Below, in pieces: positions 53,063-62,922 of a stretch of 64,000 nt of DNA (its first letter is position 1; the number at the start of each line of letters is the position of its first letter). The stretch comes from Kitasatospora sp. MMS16-BH015. GTDB taxonomy: Bacteria > Actinomycetota > Actinomycetes > Streptomycetales > Streptomycetaceae. The notes beneath the pieces are model-generated. The model saw only the letters and a program-made list of their open reading frames with translations. It ran no database searches and was not told the origin of the DNA. Location: the NCBI RefSeq assembly GCF_002943525.1, contig NZ_CP025394.1, positions 5,394,001-5,458,000 on the forward strand, given 5' to 3'. The translations under genes were made by a program, and so were the position numbers.

Positions 53063-54781
53063 ATGTTCCGTCGGAGGTCCTCGCACGCCCAACGGGTCGG
53101 CCGCCCACCGCAGTCGGGGGTGGCGCGCGCAGTCTCGGCGCCCCGGCCGGGACGGGTGGAGCAGCGGCCGAGCGTGCTGCGGCGGTCGCTCGCCGGGGTG
53201 AGCGCCGCAGCGGTGATCAGCGCCGGCATCGCGGTGGCCGGCTCGGTGTCGGCCGGGGCCGCGACCACCAACCTGCTGGTCAACCCCGGTTTCGAGAGCG
53301 GCCTTTCGAGCTGGAGCTGTACCGGCGGGACGGGCACGGTGGTGAGCGGCCCGGTGCACTCGGGCAGCTCGGCGCTGCAGGCCACCCCGGCCGGGCAGGA
53401 CAATGCCCAGTGCAGCCAGACCGTCAGCGTGCAGCCCAACTCCCAGTACACGCTGAGCGCTTGGGTCCAGGGCAGCTACGTCTATCTGGGTGCCACCGGC
53501 ACCGGCCTCGGCGGCACCACCTCCACCTGGACGCCGAGCAACGCGACCTACGGCCAGCTGAGCGTGGCCTTCAGCACCGGCGCGAGCACCACCTCGGTGA
53601 CGGTCTGGCTGCACGGCTGGTACGGCCAGCCCGCGTACCTCGCCGACGACGTCTCGCTCACCGGCCCCGGCGGCAGCGGCAGCCCCTCCCCGTCGCCGTC
53701 CAGCACCCCGCCGACCTCGCCGCCCCCGTCGAGCACCCCGCCCAGTTCCCCGCCGCCGAGCAGCACCCCGCCCAGCTCGCCCCCGCCGTCCAGCACCCCG
53801 CCGAGCAGCCCGCCGCCCACCGGCAGCAGCTGCCCGACCAAGCCGCGGCCGGCCGGCAAGGTGCTCCAGGGCTACTGGGAGAACTGGGACGGCGCCGCGA
53901 ACGGCGTGCACCCCGGCATGGGGTGGGTGCCGATCACGGACAGCCGGATCGCCGCGCACGGGTACAACGTGATCAACGCCGCCTTCCCGGTGATCCTCTC
54001 GGACGGCACGGTGCTCTGGCAGGACGGGATGGACAGCGGGGTCAAGGTCTCCACTCCCGCCGAGATGTGCCAGGCCAAGGCGGCCGGGGCGACCCTCCTG
54101 ATGTCCATCGGCGGCGCGGCGGCCGGCATCGACCTGAGCTCGAGCACCGTCGCCGACCGTTTCGTGGCCACCGTGGTGCCGATCCTCAAGCAGTACAACT
54201 TCGACGGCATCGACATCGACATCGAGACCGGCCTGGCCGGCAGCGGCAGCATCGGCACGCTCTCGGCCTCCCAGGCCAACCTGGAGCGGATCATCGACGG
54301 CGTGCTGGCCCAGATGCCGGCCGGCTTCGGCCTGACCATGGCCCCCGAGACGGCCTACGTCACCGGCGGCAGCGTCACCTACGGCTCGATCTGGGGCGCC
54401 TACCTGCCGATCATCAAGAAGTACGCGGACAACGGCCGGCTCTGGTGGCTGAACATGCAGTACTACAACGGCAGCATGTACGGCTGCTCCGGCGACTCGT
54501 ACCAGGCCGGCACCGTCCAGGGCTTCACCGTCCAGACCACCTGCCTCAACAACGGCCTGACCATCCAGGGCACCACCATCAAGGTGCCCTACGACAAGCA
54601 GGTCCCCGGCCTCCCGGCCCAACCGGGCGCCGGCGGCGGGTACCTGGACCCGGGCTCGGTCGGCCAGTCCTGGAACGCCTTCAGCGGCGCCCTCAAGGGC
54701 CTGATGACCTGGTCGATCAACTGGGACGGCTCCAAGGGCTGGACCTTCGGCGACAACGCGAAGTCCCTCCAGGGACGTTGA
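53063..54781 (+). CDS. GH18 chitinase with carbohydrate-binding module
   Basis: A secreted chitinase, 572 residues. The signal segment lies at ~36-62 (cleavage near SAGA-A after a long basic lead). A ~135-residue beta-sandwich CBM (NLLVNPGFESGLSSW) follows, then a Pro/Ser linker of SSTPPSSPPPSS repeats. The GH18 barrel spans ~270-572; its catalytic motif is DGIDIDIE (381-388, acid E388), with MSIGGAA before it and the substrate-binding WSINWDGSKGW near the end. ATG 53063 has AGGGAG upstream. It cleaves chitin to (GlcNAc)2 outside the cell. The DasR-like site predicts induction by chitin breakdown products. Confidence 0.95.
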   Translation: MFRRRSSHAQRVGRPPQSGVARAVSAPRPGRVEQRPSVLRRSLAGVSAAAVISAGIAVAGSVSAGAATTNLLVNPGFESGLSSWSCTGGTGTVVSGPVHSGSSALQATPAGQDNAQCSQTVSVQPNSQYTLSAWVQGSYVYLGATGTGLGGTTSTWTPSNATYGQLSVAFSTGASTTSVTVWLHGWYGQPAYLADDVSLTGPGGSGSPSPSPSSTPPTSPPPSSTPPSSPPPSSTPPSSPPPSSTPPSSPPPTGSSCPTKPRPAGKVLQGYWENWDGAANGVHPGMGWVPITDSRIAAHGYNVINAAFPVILSDGTVLWQDGMDSGVKVSTPAEMCQAKAAGATLLMSIGGAAAGIDLSSSTVADRFVATVVPILKQYNFDGIDIDIETGLAGSGSIGTLSASQANLERIIDGVLAQMPAGFGLTMAPETAYVTGGSVTYGSIWGAYLPIIKKYADNGRLWWLNMQYYNGSMYGCSGDSYQAGTVQGFTVQTTCLNNGLTIQGTTIKVPYDKQVPGLPAQPGAGGGYLDPGSVGQSWNAFSGALKGLMTWSINWDGSKGWTFGDNAKSLQGR

Positions 54782-54920
54782 CCCCCGGCGGCGCCGGAGG
54801 GCGGCCCCGGGCGGAACGGGACGGGCGGCTCAGGAGGACGGGACGTCGGGCGGGTGAGCCTGGACGGGTCAGCCGAGTCGTTCGTCCCGAGGAGTCGCCA
54901 TGCTCACCCGCCGACACCGC

Positions 54921-54952
54921 ACGGCCCCCGGCGCCGCAGCGCCGGGGGCCGT
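54921..54952. terminator. Convergent terminator between chitinase and msrA
   Basis: ACGGCCCCCGGCGC (54921-54934) and its exact complement (54939-54952) with a four-base loop end eight bases before the msrA stop, between the convergent chitinase and msrA genes. Confidence 0.9.
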
Positions 54953-54959
54953 CCGTGGC

Positions 54960-55625
54960 TCAGCCCTCGGTGCGGGCCACGCCGATGGGGCAGGTGGCGC
55001 CGGTGCCGCCGAGGCCGCAGTAGCCGTTGGGGTTCTTGGCGTCGGAGAGGTACTGCTGGTGGTAGGCCTCGGCGGGGTAGAAGGGGCCGGCCGGGGCGAT
55101 CTCGGTGGTGATGGGGCCGAGGCCGAGGCGGGTGAGGGCGGGCTGGAAGGCCTCGCGGGAGGCCTCGGCGGCGGCGAGTTGGGCGGGGGAGTGGGTGTAG
55201 ACGGCGGAGCGGTACTGGGTGCCGACGTCGTTGCCCTGGCGGAAGCCCTGAGTCGGGTCGTGGGCCTCCCAGAAGGTCTTGAGCAGGGTCTCGTAGGAGA
55301 CCTGGGCCGGGTCGTAGACCACCCGGACGGCCTCGGTGTGGCCGGTCAGGCCGCTGCAGACCTCCTCGTAGGACGCGTTCGGCGTGTGGCCGCCCTGGTA
55401 GCCGACCAGGGTGGTGTACACGCCCGGGAGCTGCCAGAACTTGCGCTCGGCGCCCCAGAAGCAGCCGAGCCCGAAGTCGGCCACCTCCAGGCCGGCCGGG
55501 TAGGGCCCGGTGAGCGGGGTGCCGAGCACGGTGTGCGGCTCGGTGAGAGTGAAGACGGGGGCGGCGCGGCCGGGCAGGGCCTGCTCGGCGGTGACGAGCT
55601 CGGGCTTGGGGTGGTGGAACAGCAA
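54960..55625 (-). CDS. msrA: Peptide methionine sulfoxide reductase MsrA
   Basis: MsrA reduces methionine-S-sulfoxide in proteins with thioredoxin. The 221-residue product has the catalytic GCFWGAE (C55), GYQGGHTPNASYEEVCSGLTGH, and the YRSAVY and YHQQYL segments. Resolving cysteines lie at the C-terminus in GYCGLGGTGATCPIG, as in the three-cysteine E. coli type. The start is TTG 55625, giving LFHHPKPELVTAEQALPG with AGGAG at correct spacing; upstream frame is unsupported. It diverges from the cystathionine gamma-synthase gene, forming a small sulfur/redox group. Confidence 0.94.
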   Translation of the reverse strand: MLFHHPKPELVTAEQALPGRAAPVFTLTEPHTVLGTPLTGPYPAGLEVADFGLGCFWGAERKFWQLPGVYTTLVGYQGGHTPNASYEEVCSGLTGHTEAVRVVYDPAQVSYETLLKTFWEAHDPTQGFRQGNDVGTQYRSAVYTHSPAQLAAAEASREAFQPALTRLGLGPITTEIAPAGPFYPAEAYHQQYLSDAKNPNGYCGLGGTGATCPIGVARTEG

Positions 55626-55780
55626 GGCGGGCTCCTGAGGGCTCGGGGGTCGCGGTGGGTACAACGCCCGGCGGCGGTCGGTGATTCCGGGGCGGCGGCC
55701 GGGCGGCGGACCTGACGGAGGGCCCGCGGCAGGTGGCCGTGCCGACTGCCGGGGGCGGTCGGGCCCACTAGGCTCGGGGC

Positions 55781-56935
55781 ATGACCGAGCACCCTCTTCC
55801 CCAGGGCTTCGAGACCCTCGCCATCCACGCGGGCCAGGAAGCAGACCCCCAGACCGGGGCCGTCGTCACGCCGATCTACCAGGTGTCCACCTACAAGCAG
55901 GACGGCGTGGGCGGCCTCCGGAACGGCTATGAGTACAGCCGCTCCGCCAACCCCACCCGCACCGCGCTGGAGGAGTGCCTGGCGGCACTGGAGGGCGGCG
56001 CCCGCGGCCTCGCCTTCGCCTCCGGCCTGGCGGCCGAGGACACCCTGCTGCGGACGATCCTCAAGCCGGGCGACCACATCGTCATCCCGAACGACGCCTA
56101 CGGCGGCACCTTCCGCCTGTTCGCCAAGGTGCTGACCCGCTGGGGCATCACCTTCGACGTGGCGAACATGCAGGACCTCTCGACCGTGCGGGCCGCCCTC
56201 AAGCCCGAGACCCGGGCCGTCTGGGTGGAGACCCCGTCCAACCCGCTGCTCGGCATCGCCGACATCGCGGGCCTGGCCGAGATCGCGCACGGCGCGAACG
56301 CCCTGCTCGTGGTGGACAACACCTTCGCCAGCCCGTACCTCCAGCAGCCGATCTCGCTCGGCGCGGACGTGGTGGTGCACTCCACCACCAAGTACATGGG
56401 CGGCCACTCGGACGTGGTCGGCGGCGCGCTGGTCGCGGCCGAGGCCGGTCTGGGCGAGGAGATCGCGTACCACCAGAACGCGATGGGCGCCGTCTCCGGC
56501 CCGTTCGACGCCTGGCTGGTGATGCGCGGCATCAAGACCCTCGGCGTCCGGATGGACCGGCACAGCTCCAACGCCGAGAAGATCGTCGAGCTGCTGACCC
56601 GCCACCCGAAGGTCAGCCAGGTGCTCTACCCGGGCCTGCCCGAGCACGCCGGCCACGACATCGCGGCCAAGCAGATGAAGGCGTTCGGCGGCATGGTCTC
56701 CTTCCGCGTCGCGGGCGGCGAGGAGGCAGCGGTCGAGGTCTGCAACCGGGCCAAGCTGTTCACCCTCGGCGAGTCGCTGGGCGGCGTCGAGTCGCTGATC
56801 GAGCACCCGGGCCGGATGACCCACGCCTCGGTGGTCGGCTCGGCCCTGGAGGTGCCGGCCGACCTGGTCCGCGTCTCGGTGGGAATCGAGTCGATCGACG
56901 ACCTGCTGGCCGATCTGCAGCAGGCGCTCGGCTAG
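55781..56935 (+). CDS. metB: Cystathionine gamma-synthase
   Basis: A PLP enzyme of the Cys/Met metabolism family, 384 residues, that makes cystathionine from an activated homoserine and cysteine. The PLP lysine is K204 in VHSTTKYMGGHSD. YEYSRSANPTRTALEECL and WVETPSNPLLGIADI are typical, and SLGGVESLIEHPGRMTHAS closes the active site. The enzyme could also act as a gamma-lyase, which this family often confuses. TAGGCT sits 9 bases before ATG 55781 with little ribosome site, a leaderless style. It links methionine synthesis with the upstream msrA. Confidence 0.93.
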   Translation: MTEHPLPQGFETLAIHAGQEADPQTGAVVTPIYQVSTYKQDGVGGLRNGYEYSRSANPTRTALEECLAALEGGARGLAFASGLAAEDTLLRTILKPGDHIVIPNDAYGGTFRLFAKVLTRWGITFDVANMQDLSTVRAALKPETRAVWVETPSNPLLGIADIAGLAEIAHGANALLVVDNTFASPYLQQPISLGADVVVHSTTKYMGGHSDVVGGALVAAEAGLGEEIAYHQNAMGAVSGPFDAWLVMRGIKTLGVRMDRHSSNAEKIVELLTRHPKVSQVLYPGLPEHAGHDIAAKQMKAFGGMVSFRVAGGEEAAVEVCNRAKLFTLGESLGGVESLIEHPGRMTHASVVGSALEVPADLVRVSVGIESIDDLLADLQQALG

Positions 56936-57029
56936 GACTGAGCACCTGTCACCGAGGGGCGTGCGGCCGGTGCCGCGCGCCCCTCGCGCGTGATCGGCCG
57001 TGCCCGGAGGCGGTGCCTACAGTGGGGGC

Positions 57030-58241
57030 ATGCAGAGCTGGCCGATCACCATGGACGACGTACGCGGCGCCCACAAGATGCTCGCCGGGGTCGCCCGGGT
57101 CACCCCGATGGAGGGCAGCCGGTACCTCTCCGGCCTGGTGGGCTCGCCGGTGCATCTCAAGTGCGAGAACCTCCAGCGCACCGGCTCCTTCAAGCTGCGC
57201 GGCGCGTACGTGCGGATCGCCGGCCTCTCCCCGGTGCAGCGGGCCGGCGGGGTGGTGGCCGCGAGCGCGGGCAACCACGCCCAGGGGGTGGCACTGGCCG
57301 CGGCCCTGCTCGGGGTGCGCTCCACCGTCTTCATGCCGCTGGCCGCCCCGCTGCCCAAGGTGGCCGCGACCAGGGAGTACGGCGCCGAGGTGCGGCTGCA
57401 CGGGAGCACGGTGGACGAGGCGCTGCAGGCGGCCCAGCGCTACGCCGAGGCGACCGGCGCGGTCTTCATCCACCCCTTCGACCACTGGGACGTGGTGACC
57501 GGCCAGGCCACCGTGGGCCTGGAGATCCTGGAGCAGTGCCCCGAGGTGCGCACCATCCTGGTGGGCGTCGGCGGCGGCGGGCTGCTGGCCGGGATCGCGG
57601 CGGCGGTCAAGCCGGTGCGGCCGGACGTGCGGGTGGTCGGGGTGCAGGCGGCGGGCGCGGCGGCCTACCCGCCCTCGCTGGCGGCCGGGCGGCCGGTCTC
57701 GCTGGAGCGGTACGCCACGATGGCCGACGGGATCATGGTGGGCCGGCCGGGCGACATCCCGTTCGAGGTGGTCAACACGCTGGCCGACGGGGTGCGCACC
57801 GTCTCCGAGGAGTCGATCTCGCGGGCCCTGCTGGTCTCCCTGGAGCGGCTCAAGCTGGTGGTGGAGCCGGCCGGGGTGAGCCCGGTGGCGGCCCTGCTGG
57901 AGCACCCGGAGAGCTTCGAGGGCCCGGTGGTCGCGGTGCTCTCCGGCGGCAACATCGACCCCCAGCTGATGCAGCGGGTGCTCCGGCACGGCCTGGCGGC
58001 GGCCGGCCGCTACCTCTCGCTCCGGGTGCGGCTCACCGACCGCCCCGGCGCGCTGGCCGGCCTGCTCGCGGTGCTGACCCGGGCGGACGCCAACGTGCTG
58101 GACGTGGCGCACGTGCGGATCGATCCCCGGTTGGGCCTCACCGAGGTCGAGGTGGACCTGCACCTGGAGACCAAGGGCCCCGAGCACTGCGCGCTGGTGA
58201 TCGGCGAGCTGCGGGACGCGGGGTACGTGGTCAGCCAGTAG
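57030..58241 (+). CDS. ilvA: Threonine dehydratase (threonine ammonia-lyase) with ACT domain
   Basis: A PLP fold type II enzyme, 403 residues, deaminating threonine to 2-oxobutanoate, the first step to isoleucine. The PLP lysine is K55 in RTGSFKLRGAY, SAGNHAQGVALAA binds carboxylate, and GVGGGGLLAGIAA the phosphate. Residues ~330-403 form a single ACT domain (RLTDRPGALAGLLAVLTRADAN). The single ACT resembles the shorter catabolic/actinobacterial form rather than the two-ACT E. coli IlvA. TACAGT lies nine bases before ATG 57030, again leaderless in style. Confidence 0.92.
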   Translation: MQSWPITMDDVRGAHKMLAGVARVTPMEGSRYLSGLVGSPVHLKCENLQRTGSFKLRGAYVRIAGLSPVQRAGGVVAASAGNHAQGVALAAALLGVRSTVFMPLAAPLPKVAATREYGAEVRLHGSTVDEALQAAQRYAEATGAVFIHPFDHWDVVTGQATVGLEILEQCPEVRTILVGVGGGGLLAGIAAAVKPVRPDVRVVGVQAAGAAAYPPSLAAGRPVSLERYATMADGIMVGRPGDIPFEVVNTLADGVRTVSEESISRALLVSLERLKLVVEPAGVSPVAALLEHPESFEGPVVAVLSGGNIDPQLMQRVLRHGLAAAGRYLSLRVRLTDRPGALAGLLAVLTRADANVLDVAHVRIDPRLGLTEVEVDLHLETKGPEHCALVIGELRDAGYVVSQ

Positions 58242-58268
58242 GAGCTGATGGCGGGTCGGAAAACCCCT

Positions 58269-58312
58269 TGACGCGATATATCGCGAGCTGCCATTCTCGC
58301 GACCTATCGCGA
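58269..58312 (+). promoter_or_regulatory. Palindromic operator/promoter of the DrrAB-like exporter
   Basis: TTGACG (58269-58274, -35-like) is followed by the perfect 14-bp palindrome CGCGATATATCGCG (58272-58285), a -10-like CATTCT (58292-58297) and a second inverted repeat TCGCGA-CCTA-TCGCGA (58297-58312). Placement within and just after the promoter is that of a repressor-controlled start. The AT-core CGCG palindrome resembles sites of PadR-family repressors, which often control DrrAB-type exporters. No such regulator gene is adjacent. Confidence 0.75.
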
Positions 58313-58397
58313 CCGGGCGATGCCCGCTGGCCGGGATACCCCGGTCGGGCCAGAGTGGACATGTCCGACAGACCACCAGAGGAGATGAGGCAGGCCC

Positions 58398-59419
<1,022 letters not shown>

Positions 59420-59420
<1 letters not shown>

Positions 59421-60280
59421 TGGCCACCACCACCCCCGACCACGCGATCGGCGGCGCGATGCCGGCCCAGCGGCACGGCATCCCGGCGATGCTGCACGAC
59501 TCCTGGGTCGTGGCCAAGCGCAACCTGCGCCGGATGACGCGGATCCCGGAGATCGTGGTCTTCGGGCTCATGCAGCCGGTCATGTTCGTGCTGCTGTTCA
59601 GCTACGTCATGGGCGGCGCGATCCAGATCCCGGGCGCCCGGTCGAGCTCCTCCACGTACACCCAGTTCCTGATGGCCGGCATCTTCGCCCAGACCGTCAC
59701 CTTCGCGGTGGCCGGCGCCTCGGCCGGCATCGCGGAGGACATGACCAAGGGCCTGGTCGACCGGTTCCGCTCGCTGCCGATGACCCGCTCCGCCGTGCTG
59801 GTCGGCCGCACCATCGCCGACCTGGTGCAGACGGCCTTCACCCTGCTGGTGCTGGCGCTGGTCGCGCTGCTGGTCGGCTGGCGGATCCACGAGGGCTTCC
59901 TCAAGGCGCTCGGCGCCTTCGGGCTGCTGCTCCTGCTGGGGTACGCGTTCTCCTGGATCGGCGCGCTGATCGGCCTCTCGGTGCGCAGTCCGGAGGCGGC
60001 CACCTCGGCCGGCCTGATCTGGCTCTTCCCGCTGACCTTCATCTCCAACGCCTTCGTGCCGGTCAGCTCGATGCCGGGCTGGCTGCAGGGCATCGCCTAC
60101 TGGAACCCGTTCTCCGCCACCGTGCAGGCCTGCCGCAACCTCTTCGGCAACCAGGTCGGCCCGGTGGACCAGGCCTGGCCGATGCAGCACGCGGCGCTGG
60201 TCTCGGTGCTCTGGTCGCTGGTGATCATGGCGGTCTTCTCCTGGCTCTCGGTCCGCAAGTACCGCTCGGCCGCCGGCTGA
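59420..60280 (+). CDS. ABC transporter permease (DrrB type)
   Basis: A 286-residue membrane subunit. After a hydrophilic start (~30 residues) come about six hydrophobic helices, with VFGLMQPVMFVLLFSYVMGG as the family's first-helix motif, AEDMTKGLVDRFRSLPMTRS in the cytoplasmic loop, and LIWLFPLTFISNAFVPVSSMPGWLQ near the end, the ABC-2 signature. Its start ATG shares one base with the ATPase stop (TGATG), so translation is coupled. Six-helix ABC-2 permeases of this kind act as half-transporters in a 2:2 complex with DrrA. Confidence 0.95.
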
Positions 60281-60312
60281 GCCCCGCCGCGGCCACGCGA
60301 GAGGGCACGCGA

Positions 60313-60348
60313 AAGGCGGCCCGGAGCGCTCTCACTCCGGGCCGCCTT
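60313..60348. terminator. Terminator between DrrB-like permease and greA
   Basis: A perfect 14-bp stem (60313-60326 with 60335-60348) with an eight-base loop lies between the convergent permease and greA genes. Confidence 0.9.
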
Positions 60349-60366
60349 CGCACGTACGGGTGCGGG

Positions 60367-60864
60367 TCAGCCGGCGTGCGGCTTGACCTCGATCACGGTG
60401 ACGCTGGCCTTCTTGCCGTTCGGCAGCTCGTAGACGGCCTCCTCGCCGACCTTCTTGCCGTCGATGGCGCGGCCGAGCGGCGACTGCGGCGAGTAGATCT
60501 CGATGTCGTCGCCGACCACCTCGCGGGAGCCGAGCAGGAAGACCATGGTGTCGTCCTTGTCGCCGTCGAAGGCGACGGTGACGATCATGCCCGGGGCGAC
60601 CACGCCGGAGTCGGTCGGGGCCTCGCCGACCTTGGCGCGCTCCAGCAGCTGGGTCAGCTGGCGCACGCGCAGCTCGCCCTTGCCCTGCTCCTCCTTGGCG
60701 GCGTGGTAACCCGCGTTCTCCTTGAGGTCACCCTCCTCACGGGCGGCCTCGATCTTCTGGGCGATCTCGATCCGCCAGGGGCCGGTCAGCTCCTCCAACT
60801 CAGCCTTGAGCTTGTCGTATCCGGCCTGAGTGAGCCAGGTCACGTTCTCGCTGGTCTGGGTCAC
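60367..60864 (-). CDS. greA: Transcript cleavage factor GreA
   Basis: GreA enters the RNA polymerase secondary channel and triggers cleavage of backtracked transcripts. The 165-residue protein has full length: N-terminal coiled coil ending in EEGDLKENAGYHAAKEEQ with the metal-positioning acidic tip residues D46 and E49 retained, then the globular domain with FDGDKDDTMVFLLG and SPQSPLGRAIDGKKVGEE. GTG 60864 has GAGGAG upstream. It is monocistronic, between a terminator and a 319-bp gap. Actinobacterial genomes usually have one such factor. Confidence 0.97.
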   Translation of the reverse strand: MTQTSENVTWLTQAGYDKLKAELEELTGPWRIEIAQKIEAAREEGDLKENAGYHAAKEEQGKGELRVRQLTQLLERAKVGEAPTDSGVVAPGMIVTVAFDGDKDDTMVFLLGSREVVGDDIEIYSPQSPLGRAIDGKKVGEEAVYELPNGKKASVTVIEVKPHAG

Positions 60865-61183
60865 GGGTGCTCCTCGTCGGTGCTGTGGCAGTGCTGAGGG
60901 TGGGGGTCGTCAGCAAACGGCGATGGTTCGTCGTACTGCGGGCTCATACGGTCTACTGCGGGGCGGAAACTGTCGTACTACAAAGCAACGCCCGCTCCCG
61001 GGCCACTCGGCGCGGAAGGGGCGAAACCACCAGCCTAACAACTTCCGGCGCCCAGTGGGAGGGTCATTTCTCCTGGCCCGGCCTCCCTACGGATGCCCGG
61101 ACTCCTCGTCGAGTATGCCGCCGGTTCATGGCGCGTCGTTGTGCGCCGGGCCGCTTCGAGGGAGTGCGGGCCGCTCGCGGGAG
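60865..61183. other. 319-bp region upstream of greA
   Basis: No gene is supported. On the minus strand TAGGCT (complement of 61033-61038) could be a -10 for greA. Short frames here lack ribosome sites and family resemblance. The region also holds the 3' end flank of the DUF4307 gene. Confidence 0.4.
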
Positions 61184-61606
61184 CTACTTGGCCGGGGTGC
61201 AGCCGAGCAGCTCGGCGGTGGTGCTGCGCGCGGTGGTCCTCAGGGTGACGGTCTCGTCGTAGCCGCCGCCCTGGGCGGGCACGGGCACGTCGCTCAGGCC
61301 GACCACCGAACCGTCGGCGGCCTGGGCGCGGACGGTGCAGACCCCGCCGACGCCCTTGGACTTGCTGACGGTCAGCTGCACCTTGATCGCACTCTCCGAG
61401 ACCACCTCGAAGCCCTGCACGGTGGCCCGCAGCTTGGTCTCCCGCATCAGGTAGGACCCGCCCAGCCAGGCGATGAGCCCGAGCGCCAGCACCGCGCAGA
61501 CCGCTCCGACGATCTTCAGCTTGCGATCGGCCGAGGCGTCGCTGCCGCGCCCGTACCGATCGGCCGGGGGCCGGGGAGTGGTGGCGGTCCTAGTGCCGGA
61601 GTCCAT
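61184..61606 (-). CDS. DUF4307 membrane protein
   Basis: A 140-residue bitopic protein. After a ~40-residue polar start (ATTPRPPADRYGRG) one membrane helix is predicted at ~37-60 (KIVGAVCAVLALGLIAWLGG), then a ~80-residue outer beta-rich domain (VEVVSESAIKVQLTVSKSKG, with two cysteines in GVCTVRAQA and LLGCTPAK that may form a disulfide). This matches DUF4307, an actinobacterial family of unknown function, regularly found next to mca and greA. ATG 61606 has no ribosome site and the gene diverges from mca. Confidence 0.88.
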   Translation of the reverse strand: MDSGTRTATTPRPPADRYGRGSDASADRKLKIVGAVCAVLALGLIAWLGGSYLMRETKLRATVQGFEVVSESAIKVQLTVSKSKGVGGVCTVRAQAADGSVVGLSDVPVPAQGGGYDETVTLRTTARSTTAELLGCTPAK

Positions 61607-61748
61607 GAGTAGGCTCAGTCCTTTCGCCGAGGGGCCGTCGGTCGCCGGTGGGAATGGACGAGCCCCTCGTTCAGTCACTATAGGAGGGGCTGAACCGCGC
61701 CGGTGTCGGCGGGGGAGCCGTAGCTCTTGCTTTGGAAGGAACCAGGCG

Positions 61749-62630
61749 TTGACTGAGCAGCTCAGACTGATGGCGGTGCATGCCCACCCGGACGACGAGT
61801 CCAGCAAGGGTGCCGCCTCCATGGCCATGTACGTCTCCCAGGGGGTGGACGTGCTGGTCGCCACCTGCACCGGCGGTGAGCGTGGCTCGATCCTCAACCC
61901 CAAGCTCCAGGGCCGCCCCGAGATCGAGGAGAACATCCTCGAGGTCCGGCGCAAGGAGATGGACGCGGCGCGCGAGATCCTCGGCATCAAGCAGGCCTGG
62001 CTGGGCTTCGTGGACTCCGGGCTGCCCGAGGGCGACCCGCTGCCCCCGCTGCCCGAGGGCTGTTTCGCCCTCCAGGACCTGGCGGTGGCCACCGAGCCGC
62101 TGGTGCGGCTGATCCGCGAGTTCCGTCCGCACGTCATCACGACGTACGACGAGAACGGCGGGTACCCGCACCCGGACCACATCATGACCCACAAGATCAG
62201 CGTCGCGGCCTTCGAGGCGGCGGGTGACCCGGACGCCTTCCCCGGCACCGGCGAGCCCTGGCAGCCGTCCAAGCTGTACTACAACCACGGCTTCCCGATG
62301 AGCCGGATCCGGGCCATGCACGCCTACCTCACCGAGCGCGGCATCGAGTCGCCCTACGGCGAGTGGATCGAGAACTGGGACAAGAGCGGCCGCCAGGAGC
62401 GGGAGATCACCACCCGGGTCGAGTGCTCCGACTGGTTCGAGACGCGGGACCGCGCGCTGATCGCGCACGCCACCCAGATCGACCCGGACGGGCCGTGGTT
62501 CCGAGTGCCGATCGAGGTGCAGCGCGAGGTCTGGCCGACCGAGGACTACGAGCTGGCCCGTTCGCTGGTCGACACCGACCTGCCGGAGAACGACCTCTTC
62601 GCCGGGCTGCGGGTCGCCGCCACCGCCTGA
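61749..62630 (+). CDS. mca: Mycothiol S-conjugate amidase Mca
   Basis: Mca cleaves mycothiol S-conjugates to release mercapturic acids for export, detoxifying electrophiles and antibiotics. The 293-residue protein is a zinc LmbE-like deacetylase with HAHPDDE (H11, H13, D15, D16) and HPDH (H141, H144) metal and active-site motifs. GERGSILNPKLQGRPEIEEN is a conserved Mca loop. The start is TTG 61749 with AAGGAA in proper position; an ATG at 61770 would remove seven residues. Presence of mca confirms mycothiol use and hence an actinobacterium. Mca is distinguished from MshB by its length and C-terminal WFETRDRALIAHATQIDP. Confidence 0.94.
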   Translation: MTEQLRLMAVHAHPDDESSKGAASMAMYVSQGVDVLVATCTGGERGSILNPKLQGRPEIEENILEVRRKEMDAAREILGIKQAWLGFVDSGLPEGDPLPPLPEGCFALQDLAVATEPLVRLIREFRPHVITTYDENGGYPHPDHIMTHKISVAAFEAAGDPDAFPGTGEPWQPSKLYYNHGFPMSRIRAMHAYLTERGIESPYGEWIENWDKSGRQEREITTRVECSDWFETRDRALIAHATQIDPDGPWFRVPIEVQREVWPTEDYELARSLVDTDLPENDLFAGLRVAATA

Positions 62631-62694
62631 GCCCTACCCCGCGTTACCCCACCCCGGTGGCCCGCGCCCCGTAAGGCCGGGTCACCATGGAGAG

Positions 62695-62883
62695 ATGAGC
62701 AACTCCGTGCACCTCGTCAACCTCGCCGCCGACGCGTACGACGCGAACAAGGTGACTCCCGGTCTCCTCGGCTTCATCGTCTTCGCCGCCCTCGGCGTGG
62801 CGACCTGGTTCCTGGTGAAGTCCATGAACCGCCAGTTCAAGCGGGTCGACTTCGTCGAGGAGCCGGAGCAGCCCAAGCAGTAG
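62695..62883 (+). CDS. Small single-pass membrane protein
   Basis: A 62-residue protein of a type conserved in streptomycetes just after mca. Residues 1-20 are polar (NSVHLVNLAADAYDANK), one hydrophobic helix runs ~21-43 (TPGLLGFIVFAALGVATWFLV), and the tail is basic then acidic (KSMNRQFKRVDFVEEPEQPKQ), predicting the C-terminus inside. GGAGAG lies close before ATG 62695. The tail resembles that of small envelope anchors. Function is unknown. Confidence 0.8.
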   Translation: MSNSVHLVNLAADAYDANKVTPGLLGFIVFAALGVATWFLVKSMNRQFKRVDFVEEPEQPKQ

Positions 62884-62922
62884 CCGGTCGCGGCGGCGGC
62901 TCCCGGGTCGGGCCCTCCACGG

